Part shown: piece by piece, positions 9,134 to 17,285 of the stretch
How positions within the stretch are numbered: position 1 is the first letter of the stretch
Layout: each line of letters starts with the position of its first letter
From: CAVTJL01 sp963752325
GTDB taxonomy: Bacteria; Pseudomonadota; Alphaproteobacteria; Geminicoccales; Geminicoccaceae
Direction of reading: 5' to 3'
DNA: 64,000 nt
Assembly: GCA_963752325.1 (NCBI GenBank)
Contig: CAVVXU010000022.1
Location: 260,985 to 324,984 of the forward strand
Notes under the pieces: generated by a model
Seen by the model: the letters and a program-made list of their open reading frames with translations, nothing else
Databases searched by the model: none
What the model was told of the DNA's origin: nothing
Translations under genes and position numbers: made by a program

Positions 9134-10663
9134 TCAGTCGGCGGTGGCGGTCGCCAAGCCATAACGTCCATAGAGTTCCGGAGGCGTGTCGTGCGCACCC
9201 AGGATCGCGGCCATGGCGGCGCCGAGCCGGCCCTCGACGACCGGGTCGCGGAACGGTCGCTGCTGCAGCCGGTCAGTCTGCAGATCATAGAGAGTCGTGC
9301 CGACGCCGGGATCGAAGCGCTTGCCGTCGTGGATCGGGATGCGCCTTGCGTCCTTGAGCGCGTCAATGCGCAGAAGGGGCATCTCCTTCGTGAAGCTGAA
9401 GGGCTCCACCAGCTTCGAGGTCTTCATCTCGGCCGCGGTGAAGAGCGTGTGCAGATGCATCGGCATCAGCGTGTACTCGTGGAGCCCCGGCGCGTAGAGG
9501 TCCTCGGGATAGAGATAATAGGTCCAGCGGCCGTCGGTGGCGCCGATCGGGCCGCCGAACATGCCGAAGATCACGGCATCGTGGATCGCCTGATCCTGTT
9601 CCATCACGGGCAGCAGCGAACGCCCGGTGACCTCGGCCGGGACGGGCAGGCCGAAGAGTTCGAGAAAGGTGGGCATGAGGTCGGTCGTCTGCGTCACCGC
9701 CTGCCGCCGCGTGCCGGCCTGCCCTTGCAGCCCGGGATGGTGGACGATGAGAGGAATGTTCGAGATCTCGGCATAGTAGGGCATCAGGTTCTTGCCCCAC
9801 CAATCGTGCTCGGCCAGGAGAAAGCCGTGATCCGTGGAGAGCACGAGCGCCGTGTCGCGCCACAGATCGTGCTTGTCGAAATAGTCGAGCAGACGGCCGA
9901 AATAGGCATCGCACATGGCGACCAGGGCCGCGTAGTTGGCGCGGATCTCGGCGATCGCCTCGGGACTGTCGGCCACCTTCTCGTAAGCCGGCCAGTCGAG
10001 GATGCCGCCGTTCCACCCCGTTCGATAGGGCTCCTTGAAGCGATCGGGCGCGTGAAAGGGCTCGTGCGGGTCGAAGCACTCGATCTGCATGAGCCAGCTG
10101 TCGCTATCGCGGTTGGCGTCGAGGAACTCGAAGGCCGAGGCGAAGCAGCGGGGGCCGGGGAAATCTTCCTCGGACACGAACTGCTCGCGGTTGATCGCGT
10201 GCTGGGTGCGCTTCCAGCCCGCATCGAAGTCGTAGTGTGCCGGATTGTAGCGCTCGCGGAAGCGATCGAGCGGCGGCTGCACCATCGCCTTCCAGGGATC
10301 GTACTCCTGACCGCGGATGTAGTCCCAGGTGCGGAAGCGCGTGTGGTAGGTGGCGCCGCCGTCCTCGAAGTAGTGCATGTGGTCGGTGACCAGATGCGTG
10401 TGGACGCCGGCCTCGCGCAGCAGCTCGGGGAAGGAATTGTCGAAGGGCTCGAGCGGCCCCCAGCTCCGGTGCATGAAGTTGAGGCGGCCGGTGTGCAGGT
10501 CGCGGCGCGCCGGCATGCAGGGCAGGCTGCCGACAAAATGGCGGTCGAAGGTGACGGCCCGGGCCGCGAACCTGTCGAAGTTGGGCGTGCGGACAGCGCT
10601 GCGGCCATAGCAGCCCATGGCCGTACGGTTCAGCGAATCGAACAGGACGAAAATCGCCTTCAT
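9134..10663 (-). CDS. Sulfatase (formylglycine-dependent, alkaline-phosphatase superfamily)
   Basis: Hydrolyses a sulfate (or possibly phosphate/phosphonate) monoester. The active-site motif is C-M-P-A-R-R in SLPCMPARRDLHTGR; the CxPxR Cys is the residue converted to formylglycine by FGE. Metal-ligand regions are MKAIFVLFDSLNR at the N-terminus, where many sulfatases have a DD pair, and STDHGFLLAEHDWWGK. The ATG 15 codons inside the longest frame was chosen because the family fold begins there. The 509-aa length is normal. No signal peptide is evident, so the enzyme is probably cytoplasmic. It is in line with the binding-protein gene downstream and divergent from a LysR gene. Confidence 0.9.
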   Translation of the reverse strand: MKAIFVLFDSLNRTAMGCYGRSAVRTPNFDRFAARAVTFDRHFVGSLPCMPARRDLHTGRLNFMHRSWGPLEPFDNSFPELLREAGVHTHLVTDHMHYFEDGGATYHTRFRTWDYIRGQEYDPWKAMVQPPLDRFRERYNPAHYDFDAGWKRTQHAINREQFVSEEDFPGPRCFASAFEFLDANRDSDSWLMQIECFDPHEPFHAPDRFKEPYRTGWNGGILDWPAYEKVADSPEAIAEIRANYAALVAMCDAYFGRLLDYFDKHDLWRDTALVLSTDHGFLLAEHDWWGKNLMPYYAEISNIPLIVHHPGLQGQAGTRRQAVTQTTDLMPTFLELFGLPVPAEVTGRSLLPVMEQDQAIHDAVIFGMFGGPIGATDGRWTYYLYPEDLYAPGLHEYTLMPMHLHTLFTAAEMKTSKLVEPFSFTKEMPLLRIDALKDARRIPIHDGKRFDPGVGTTLYDLQTDRLQQRPFRDPVVEGRLGAAMAAILGAHDTPPELYGRYGLATATAD

Positions 10664-10715
10664 GATGCGTCGGCTCTGGCTGCCTCCCGAATAGCCTGAG
10701 CGTGACAAGACCCCC

Positions 10716-10755
10716 CGATAACGTCAAATTCGATTGTCGCCGCAAACGATAACGT
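10716..10755. promoter_or_regulatory. 9-bp direct repeats in the sulfatase/LysR divergent promoter region
   Basis: CGATAACGT occurs exactly at 10716-10724 and 10747-10755, 31 bp apart (three helical turns), within the 98-bp gap between the divergent sulfatase and LysR starts. The second copy almost abuts the LysR ribosome-binding site. LysR proteins usually bind such divergent regions; that this repeat is the operator is inference. Confidence 0.4.
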
Positions 10756-10761
10756 GGAGGC

Positions 10762-11718
10762 ATGGCGATGCTGGCGAGCCTGGGTCTGCTGCGTCACTTC
10801 CTGGCCGTGGCGGAGGACGGCAACCTGACCTCCGCCGCACGCCGGCTGGGTCTGAGCCAGCCCGCGCTGACGAAGAGCGTCCGGCGGCTGGAGGATACGC
10901 TCGGCGCCTCGCTCTTCGAGCGGCGCAGCCGAGGGATGGCGCTAACGCCCTATGGCGAGATTATGCTGCGCCACGCGCAGGGCATCGCCACCGAATGCCG
11001 ATTCGCCCAGGCCGAGATCGAGGCCGTGCGGCGAGGCTACAAGGGCCAGCTCCGGATCGGCGCCGGGCCGTTCTGGGGCTCGGCCATCGTGCCGCGTGCC
11101 ATCGCGCGCCTGCACAAGCGCTTCCCGGACCTGCAGGTCGAGCTGCTGACCGGCGTCAACACGATCACTCACCCGAAGCTGTTCCGCGGCGACCTCGATC
11201 TCGTCGTGAGCGCGCTGCCTCGGGACGAGCCGCTGCCGCCGTCCATGGCGCGCCACGAGCTGATGACGATCGAGATGCGCCTCGTCGCCGGCAGCACCCA
11301 TCCGCTTCGCGCCAAGCCGGTGATCGAGGCCCCGGACCTCGATCCCTACCGGTGGATCATCTACCAGGAGGACCGCGAGGTGATCGCCCAGCTGCTCCCG
11401 GCGCTGCAGGCCGCCGGCGGCGCGCCGCCGCGCTTCGCCGTCGAGGCCAGCTCGCTCTTCGCGGTCATCCACCTGCTCGAGGCCGGCCCCTATCTCGCCT
11501 GCCTGGCCGAGCCGCTGGTCCGCTCCCTGCCCTCCTCCCGCATCGGCATCCTGCCCTATCGCCGGCCGATCTGGAGTTTTCCGGCTGGCCTGCTCGTGCG
11601 CCGATCGCTGGAGGCGATGCTTCCGGTCCAGACTTTTCGGGAGCTGCTTCGGGTCGAGGTGGCCCGGGTGGCTGGCGAGGCGCAAGGCTTGCCCGGAGAC
11701 CAGTCCGTCCCAGTTTAG
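10762..11718 (+). CDS. LysR-family transcriptional regulator
   Basis: Regulator of 318 aa with an N-terminal winged helix-turn-helix (LRHFLAVAEDGNLTSAARRLG, then LSQPALTKSVRRLEDTLGASL and LTPYGEIML) and a C-terminal periplasmic-binding-like effector domain (QLRIGAGPFWGSAIVPRAI). The start ATG follows GTGGAGG; an ATG two codons later is an alternative. It diverges from the sulfatase, so it most likely controls sulfatase and binding protein, possibly also the dehydrogenase operon behind it. Effector unknown. Confidence 0.93.
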   Translation: MAMLASLGLLRHFLAVAEDGNLTSAARRLGLSQPALTKSVRRLEDTLGASLFERRSRGMALTPYGEIMLRHAQGIATECRFAQAEIEAVRRGYKGQLRIGAGPFWGSAIVPRAIARLHKRFPDLQVELLTGVNTITHPKLFRGDLDLVVSALPRDEPLPPSMARHELMTIEMRLVAGSTHPLRAKPVIEAPDLDPYRWIIYQEDREVIAQLLPALQAAGGAPPRFAVEASSLFAVIHLLEAGPYLACLAEPLVRSLPSSRIGILPYRRPIWSFPAGLLVRRSLEAMLPVQTFRELLRVEVARVAGEAQGLPGDQSVPV

Positions 11719-11858
11719 ATAGAGAGACCGGCGCCCAACCCTGCGTCGAAATCCTTCTCACTCCCGTGGCGGCTTGCTCGCCCCGGCTCGAGGGGGATCA
11801 ACGACACTGCCCCGCCGTCGATGCAAAGGTTGGCGCCGATCAGCGGAGGCAAGAACAG

Positions 11859-12929
11859 ATGACGGCGATAGCCACCTTCACCGTCGATCGGGTCGGGATG
11901 GTCCGCCCGGACGGAATCCTGGCGGCCGGCTTGCCGGCGTTTGCCGAGGACGAGGGGGCGCTGGTCGACCTCTACCGTGGCATGGTGCTGACGCGGGCCT
12001 TCGACGCCAAGGCCGTGGCGCTGCAGCGGACGGGGCGGCTCGGCACCTACGCCTCCTCGCTGGGCCAGGAAGGCGTGTCCGTTGGCGTGGGTGCCGCGAT
12101 GCGCCCGGAGGACGTGCTGCTACCCTCCTTTCGCGAGCAGGGAGCGATGATCTGGCGCGGCGTCGCCCTCGACGAGCTTCTGGCCTACTGGGGCGGCGAC
12201 GAGCGTGGCTCGGACTTCGCCGGGCCGCGCGAGGATTTTCCGGTCTGCGTTCCGGTGGCGACCCATGCCGCACATGCCGTGGGCGTGGCGCTCGCCTTCC
12301 GCCTGCGCGGGCAGCCGCGGGTCGCGGTGTGCGTGCTGGGCGACGGGGCCACCTCAAAGGGCGACTTCTACGAGGCGATCAACGCCGCGGGCGTCTGGGA
12401 CCTGCCCGCGGTCTTCGTCGTCAACAACAATGAGTGGGCCATCTCGGTGCCGCGGGCGCGGCAGACCGCGGCCGAGACGCTGGCGCAGAAAGCGGTCGCC
12501 GCGGGCATCACCGGCATTCAGGTGGATGGCAACGACGTGGTGGCGGTGCGCGCCGTCGTGGGCCAGGCGATCGACCGGGCCCGAGCAGAGCGCCGCCCGG
12601 CGCTGATCGAGGCCCTCACCTACCGCCTGTCCGATCACACCACCGCGGACGACGCGCGCCGCTACCGCGACGATGCCGAGGTGAGCGAGCGCTGGAAGCA
12701 GGAGCCCGTGGCACGCCTGCGCAACCTGCTGGTGGCGCGCAAGCTCTGGAGCAAGGCCGAGGAAGAGCGTCTGCTGGCGAGCTGTGCCGAGGAGATCGAC
12801 GCGGCGGTCGAGCGCTACCTCGCGCGCGAGCCTGAGGCCGTAACCGCGATGATCGACAGCGTCTTCGCGACGCTACCGAGGGCGATGGAGGGCCAGCGCG
12901 CCGCGCTCGCCGCCCGGGAGGGCTGCTGA
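11859..12929 (+). CDS. pdhA: 2-oxoacid (pyruvate) dehydrogenase E1 component, alpha subunit
   Basis: Thiamine-diphosphate enzyme subunit that decarboxylates a 2-oxoacid and, with the beta subunit, reductively acylates E2 lipoate. The ThDP motif is complete: GDGATSKGDFYEAINAAGVW ending in VVNNN. GTYASSLGQEGVSVGVGAA and DVLLPSFREQGAMIWRG are typical of the heterotetrameric PDH/branched-chain E1 family. Start ATG chosen for its upstream GCGGAGGC; the frame extends upstream through the intergenic region. The 356-aa length is normal and its stop overlaps the beta-subunit start by one base (TGATG). Pyruvate versus branched-chain or acetoin specificity is not decided by sequence alone. Confidence 0.9.
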   Translation: MTAIATFTVDRVGMVRPDGILAAGLPAFAEDEGALVDLYRGMVLTRAFDAKAVALQRTGRLGTYASSLGQEGVSVGVGAAMRPEDVLLPSFREQGAMIWRGVALDELLAYWGGDERGSDFAGPREDFPVCVPVATHAAHAVGVALAFRLRGQPRVAVCVLGDGATSKGDFYEAINAAGVWDLPAVFVVNNNEWAISVPRARQTAAETLAQKAVAAGITGIQVDGNDVVAVRAVVGQAIDRARAERRPALIEALTYRLSDHTTADDARRYRDDAEVSERWKQEPVARLRNLLVARKLWSKAEEERLLASCAEEIDAAVERYLAREPEAVTAMIDSVFATLPRAMEGQRAALAAREGC

Positions 12930-13909
12930 TGGCCGTGATCACCCTGGTCGAGGGCGTGCGCATGGCCCTGGCGCGCGCGATGGAGGAGGACGCGAGCGTC
13001 CTGGTCCTGGGCGAGGATGTGGGCAGGGACGGCGGCGTCTTCCGCGCCACGGAGGGGCTTCTCGCCCGCTTCGGCGAGGAGCGGGTCATCGACACGCCGC
13101 TCTCGGAGGCGCTGATCGCCGGCATGGCGGTGGGTCTCGGTGCCCAGGGCTTCCGCCCGGTCGTCGAGTTCCAGTTTTCCGGCTTTTTCTATCCGGCGAT
13201 CGACCAGCTCGTCTGTCACGCGAGCCGGCTGCGCAACCGCACGCGCGGGCGGCTTTCCTGTCCGATCGTGGCGCGGGCACCCTATGGCGGCGGCATCAAG
13301 GCACCCGAGCATCATTCCGAGAGCATGGAAGCGCTCTACGCTCACATCCCGGGCTTGCGCGTCGTCGTGCCCTCCTCGCCGGGGCGCGCCTACGGCCTGC
13401 TGCTGGCGGCGATCCGCGACCCCGACCCGGTCGTCTTCCTCGAGCCCAAGCGGAGCTATCGCGCGGTCAAGGAGGAGGTGGCGGACGATGGCGAGGCCCT
13501 GCCGCTCGACCAGTGCTTCCGCGTCCGCGAAGGCCGGGACATCACGCTCGTCGCCTGGGGCGCCATGCTCGTCGAGACCCTGAAGGCGGCCGAGACGCTG
13601 GCCGCCGAGGGCGTCGAGGCCGACGTCATCGATGTCGCGACCTTGAAGCCCCTCGACACCGAGACGCTCCTTGCCTCGGTCGGCCGCACCGGCCGGTGCG
13701 TCATCGTGCAGGAGGCCACGCATGCGGGCGGGCTGGGGAGCGAGATCGCGGCCTGCCTCGCCGAGGAGGGTCTCTTCTCGCTGATGGCGCCGGTCCAGCG
13801 CGTGGCAGCGCCGGACGTTCCGGTGCCGCTGCCCCGGCTCGAGCAGCACTATCTGCCCGACGTCGAGCGCGTGCTGGCGGCAGCCCGCCGCGCCATGGAG
13901 TTCCGATGA
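12929..13909 (+). CDS. pdhB: 2-oxoacid (pyruvate) dehydrogenase E1 component, beta subunit
   Basis: Partner of the alpha subunit, 326 aa. It opens VITLVEGVRMALARAMEED and VLVLGEDVGRDGGVF, then FGEERVIDTPLSEALIAGMA, QFSGFFYPAIDQLVCHASRL, RAPYGGGIKAPEHHSES (His residues of the acyl-transfer site) and FLEPKRSYR, all standard for transketolase-like E1-beta proteins. It overlaps the neighbours on both sides (TGATG and ATGA), so alpha, beta and E2 are translationally coupled. Confidence 0.93.
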   Translation: MAVITLVEGVRMALARAMEEDASVLVLGEDVGRDGGVFRATEGLLARFGEERVIDTPLSEALIAGMAVGLGAQGFRPVVEFQFSGFFYPAIDQLVCHASRLRNRTRGRLSCPIVARAPYGGGIKAPEHHSESMEALYAHIPGLRVVVPSSPGRAYGLLLAAIRDPDPVVFLEPKRSYRAVKEEVADDGEALPLDQCFRVREGRDITLVAWGAMLVETLKAAETLAAEGVEADVIDVATLKPLDTETLLASVGRTGRCVIVQEATHAGGLGSEIAACLAEEGLFSLMAPVQRVAAPDVPVPLPRLEQHYLPDVERVLAAARRAMEFR

Positions 13910-15012
13910 GCGTCTTCAGGCTGCCCGATCTGGGCGAGGGCCTTCAGGAGGCGGAGATCGTCGCCTGGAGCGTGGGACCGGGCGACCATGTCGTGGCCGA
14001 GCAGCCGCTTTTGTCGGTCGAGACGGACAAGGCGGTGGTGGAGATCCCCTCGCCGCGTGCGGGCCGGATCGCCAAGCTGCACGGCAAGCCCGGCGACATC
14101 GTGCCGATCGGGGCGCCGCTCGTGGAGTTCGAGGGCGGCGAGAGCACCGATACAGGCACCGTCGTGGGCGAGCTCGAGACCGGCGACCCCGAAGGCGCCA
14201 CCGCCCAGGCCGCCGGCGCGCGACGCCGTCCGGAGTGCGGGTGGCGCCAGCGCTGCGCCGACTGGCCCAGGAGCTGGGCGTCGATCTCGCCACGGTACGA
14301 CCGACCGGGCCCGAAGGCACGATGACCCGCGCCGACATCGAGGCGGCGGCAGGAGCGCTCCGAGGGTGGCGCAGGCGGGCGGGTCGAGCCGTTGCGCGGG
14401 GTGCGGCGCGCGATGGCCCGCAACATGACGCGCTCGCATGCCAGCATCGTGCCGGCGACCGTGACCGACGAGGCCGACATCGGCGCCTGGGCCGAGGGCC
14501 AGGACGTCACGATCCGTCTGGTGCGGGCGATCGCTGTGGCCTGTCGCGCCGAGCCCGCCCTCAACGCGCATTTTCTGGGCGAGGAGCAGGGCCGCATCCT
14601 GCACCAGCGCATCGACCTCGGGATCGCCACCGACACGCCGGACGGGCTTTTCGTCCCGGTGCTCCGCGATGTCGGCGACCGCGATGCCGCCGATCTGCGC
14701 CGCGGGCTGGATGCAATGAAGGCGGATGTGCGAAAGCGCAGCATCCCGCGCCAGGAGCTGGTCGGCCAGACCATCACGCTCTCAAACTTCGGCATGTTCG
14801 GCGGCAGGCACGCCCAGCTCGTCGTGCTGCCGCCGCAGGTGGCGATCCTGGGCGCCGGGCGGGTGCGGCAGGCGGTCCGGGTGCGGGACGACGAGCCGGC
14901 CGTCACCCGCATCCTGCCGCTCTCTCTCACCTTCGATCATCGCGCGGTCATGGGCGGCGAGGCGGCCCGCTTTCTTGCGAGCGTGATCGGCGATCTCGAG
15001 CGGGCCAGCTGA
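13906..15012 (+). CDS. Dihydrolipoamide acyltransferase (E2) of the 2-oxoacid dehydrogenase complex, two frameshifts
   Basis: E2 core that carries the acyl group on lipoate. Domains in order, spread over three frames: lipoyl domain (PDLGEGLQEAEIVAW; lipoyl Lys42 in SVETDKAVVEIP), peripheral-subunit-binding domain (VAPALRRLAQELGVDL ... PTGPEGTMTRADI), and catalytic domain (VRRAMARNMTRSHASIVPAT, LVGQTITLSNFGMFGG). The catalytic motif reads FDHRAVMGGEAARFL: His is present but the Asp of the usual DHRxxDG is replaced. Shifts lie near 14225 and 14370. Total length (about 368 residues) fits a one-lipoyl E2. No E3 gene follows; an E3-like flavoprotein is encoded 37 kb away. Confidence 0.85.
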
Positions 15013-15016
15013 GTGG

Positions 15017-15048
15017 GGGCGGTCGACGCAGGGCGTCGATCGGCCGCC
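15017..15048 (+). terminator. Hairpin after E2 gene
   Basis: A 7-bp perfect stem TCGACGC / GCGTCGA with a 3-nt loop (15023-15039), flanked by further pairing GGCGG...CCGCC, lies just after the E2 stop and before the hydantoinase operon. No T-run follows, so termination is plausible but not certain. Confidence 0.4.
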
Positions 15049-15209
15049 ACCGCCGTCACGACGCCCTGGCCTCGCTGCACACCCCACCCGGACGGAACGG
15101 GGTGGCGCGGCCGTGCGAGCTGTGTCTTCCTTTCGACCCGCCGGGACAAGGATAGAGCCAGCAGCAAGACAGAGGGAACGCGCGTGGGCAGGTCGCGAGG
15201 CAGGACAGC

Positions 15210-17285
15210 ATGATCATTGTGGGAGTCGATGTCGGCGGGACCTTCACCGACCTGATCCTGGCCGACACGGCACGAGCGAGCACGGTGGTCCACAAGGTGG
15301 CGTCGACGCCGGACGACCCCTCGCGTGGGGTGCTCCAGGGTCTGGTCGAGCTGTGTGAGAAGGCCGGGGTGGAGACGGCATCCGTCACCCACGTGCTGCA
15401 CGCGACGACCGTCGCGACGAACGCCATGCTCGAGCACAAGGGTGCCAAGACCGGCATGGTGACGACGGAGGGCTATCGCGACATCCTCCATATCGGCCGC
15501 CACCAGCGCCCGCAGAACTACTCGATCCAGCAGGAGATCCCCTGGCAGGAGCGGCCGCTGGTCAAGCGGCGCCACCGTCTGACCGTGCGCGAGCGCCTGG
15601 TGCCGCCGCGGGGCGAGGTGCTGGAGCCCCTGGACGAGGAAGGCGTGCGGGCCGCGGCGCAGGCACTGCGCGAGGCGGGCGTCGAGGCCGTCGCCGTCTG
15701 CTTTCTTTTCAGCTACCTCAACCCCGCACACGAGGAGCGGGCCCAGGCCATCCTCAAGGAGGAGCTGCCAGGGACGTTCGTCACGACCTCCTCGGCGGTG
15801 GCGCCACAGTTCCGCGAGTTCGAGCGCTTCACCACGGCCGCCATGAACGCCTTCATCGGGCCCAAGGTGGCGCGCTATGTGAGCGCGCTCGAGGGGGCGC
15901 TGGGCGAGGCCGGGTTCGAGGCCGATCTTCACGTGATGGGCTCCAACGGCGGTGTCGCCACGGCCGCCATGGTGGCCGAGCGCCCGGTTCTGACGCTTCT
16001 TTCCGGCCCTGCGGCGGGCGTGCTGGGCGGTGCCTGGTCCGGTGCCCTCTCCGGGCGGGACAACGTCATCACCTTCGATGTCGGCGGCACCAGCGCCGAT
16101 ATCGGCATCGTGACCGGTGGCGGCTTTGCCGAGGCCACGGCCCGCGACACCTGGATCGCCGGCTTTCCGGTCCTGGTGCCGATGATCGATGTTCACACCA
16201 TCGGCGCCGGCGGCGGCTCGATCGCCTGGATCGATCCCTCGGGTGCCTTCCGTGTCGGTCCCACGAGCGCCGGCGCCAAGCCAGGCCCAGCCTCCTACGG
16301 CCTCGGCGGGACCGAGCCCACGGTGACGGACGCCCATGTGGTGCTGGGCCGGCTCGGCGCGGCGGGGCTGCTCGCCGGTCAGATGAGCCTCGACACGAAG
16401 GCTGCCGAGACCGCCGTCGGCGGGCTCGCCGAGCGGCTGGGTCTGCCGCTTCTCGAGACGGCCGAGGGCATCCTCACCCTCGTCAATGCCAACATGGCCA
16501 ACGCCATCCTCTCGCGCACGGTGCAGAAGGGCATCGACCCGCGCGACTATGCGCTGGTCGCCTTCGGCGGCGCCGGGCCGCTGCACGGTGCCGAGGTCGC
16601 GGCCCAGCTCGGCATCGGCGAGGTGATCGTGCCGCTCCATCCCGGCATCAACTCGGCCGTGGGGCTGCTCACGACCGATCTCAAATACGACGCGGTGCGC
16701 ACCTCGTTCCAGCAGCAGGGCAGCGTCGACCTCGCCCGGGTGTCGGACGACTTCGTCGCGATGGAGGCGGGACTGGCGGCCCAGCTCGAGGCCGACGGCG
16801 TGGAGCAGGAGCGTCGCAGCTTCGCCCGCGCCGCCGACGTGCGCTATGCCGGTCAGGGCTATGAGCTTCGCATCCCCATTGGCGAGGGTGGCTTCGACGC
16901 GCAAGCCTTGGCCCGGCTGACCCAGGACTTCCACGCGCGCCACGAGGTCGAGTACGGCCATCGCTTCGAGGAGAGCCCGGTCGAGATCGTCAATGTCCGG
17001 GTGACCGCCCTTGGCGCCATGCCGAAGCTCGCCGCCCCGTCTCCGGCGGAGGAGGCCGGCGGTGCCGTGCCCGAGCCCAACGGCACCGCGGTCTTCCGCA
17101 CAAGCCATGGCCTCGAGCGTCTCCCCACCCTCTTCTGCAAGCGCGACGATCTGCCGGTCGATCGCCCGATAGCCGGCCCGGCGGTGATCACCCAGCTCGA
17201 TGCCACCACCGTGGTGCCGCCCGGCGCCACGGTCGTCCGCGACCGTGCCGGCAATCTCGTCATCAAGCTGGAGGGCCTGCGATGA
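15210..17285 (+). CDS. hyuA: N-methylhydantoinase A / 5-oxoprolinase-type ATP-dependent hydrolase, subunit A
   Basis: Subunit of an ATP-dependent cyclic-amide (hydantoin or oxoproline type) hydrolase. It begins IIVGVDVGGTFTDLILAD, the phosphate-binding loop of the ASKHA-fold Hydant_A_N domain; a second ASKHA segment reads VITFDVGGTSADIGIV, followed by IGAGGGSIAWID and AFGGAGPLHGAEVA. Its 691 aa match HyuA (about 690-720). It overlaps the B subunit by ATGA. Hydantoin, allantoin-like ureides, oxoproline or acetone-type substrates are all known in this superfamily, so the substrate is open. Confidence 0.93.
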   Translation: MIIVGVDVGGTFTDLILADTARASTVVHKVASTPDDPSRGVLQGLVELCEKAGVETASVTHVLHATTVATNAMLEHKGAKTGMVTTEGYRDILHIGRHQRPQNYSIQQEIPWQERPLVKRRHRLTVRERLVPPRGEVLEPLDEEGVRAAAQALREAGVEAVAVCFLFSYLNPAHEERAQAILKEELPGTFVTTSSAVAPQFREFERFTTAAMNAFIGPKVARYVSALEGALGEAGFEADLHVMGSNGGVATAAMVAERPVLTLLSGPAAGVLGGAWSGALSGRDNVITFDVGGTSADIGIVTGGGFAEATARDTWIAGFPVLVPMIDVHTIGAGGGSIAWIDPSGAFRVGPTSAGAKPGPASYGLGGTEPTVTDAHVVLGRLGAAGLLAGQMSLDTKAAETAVGGLAERLGLPLLETAEGILTLVNANMANAILSRTVQKGIDPRDYALVAFGGAGPLHGAEVAAQLGIGEVIVPLHPGINSAVGLLTTDLKYDAVRTSFQQQGSVDLARVSDDFVAMEAGLAAQLEADGVEQERRSFARAADVRYAGQGYELRIPIGEGGFDAQALARLTQDFHARHEVEYGHRFEESPVEIVNVRVTALGAMPKLAAPSPAEEAGGAVPEPNGTAVFRTSHGLERLPTLFCKRDDLPVDRPIAGPAVITQLDATTVVPPGATVVRDRAGNLVIKLEGLR

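Noticed and set aside
13329..13342. Second LacI-like site (GGAAGCGCT) in the E1-beta gene
   Set aside because: Only half of the palindrome, inside coding sequence; chance match.
14937..17108. 723-codon minus-strand frame opposite hyuA
   Set aside because: Antisense shadow of the recognised hydantoinase gene, with low-complexity composition.
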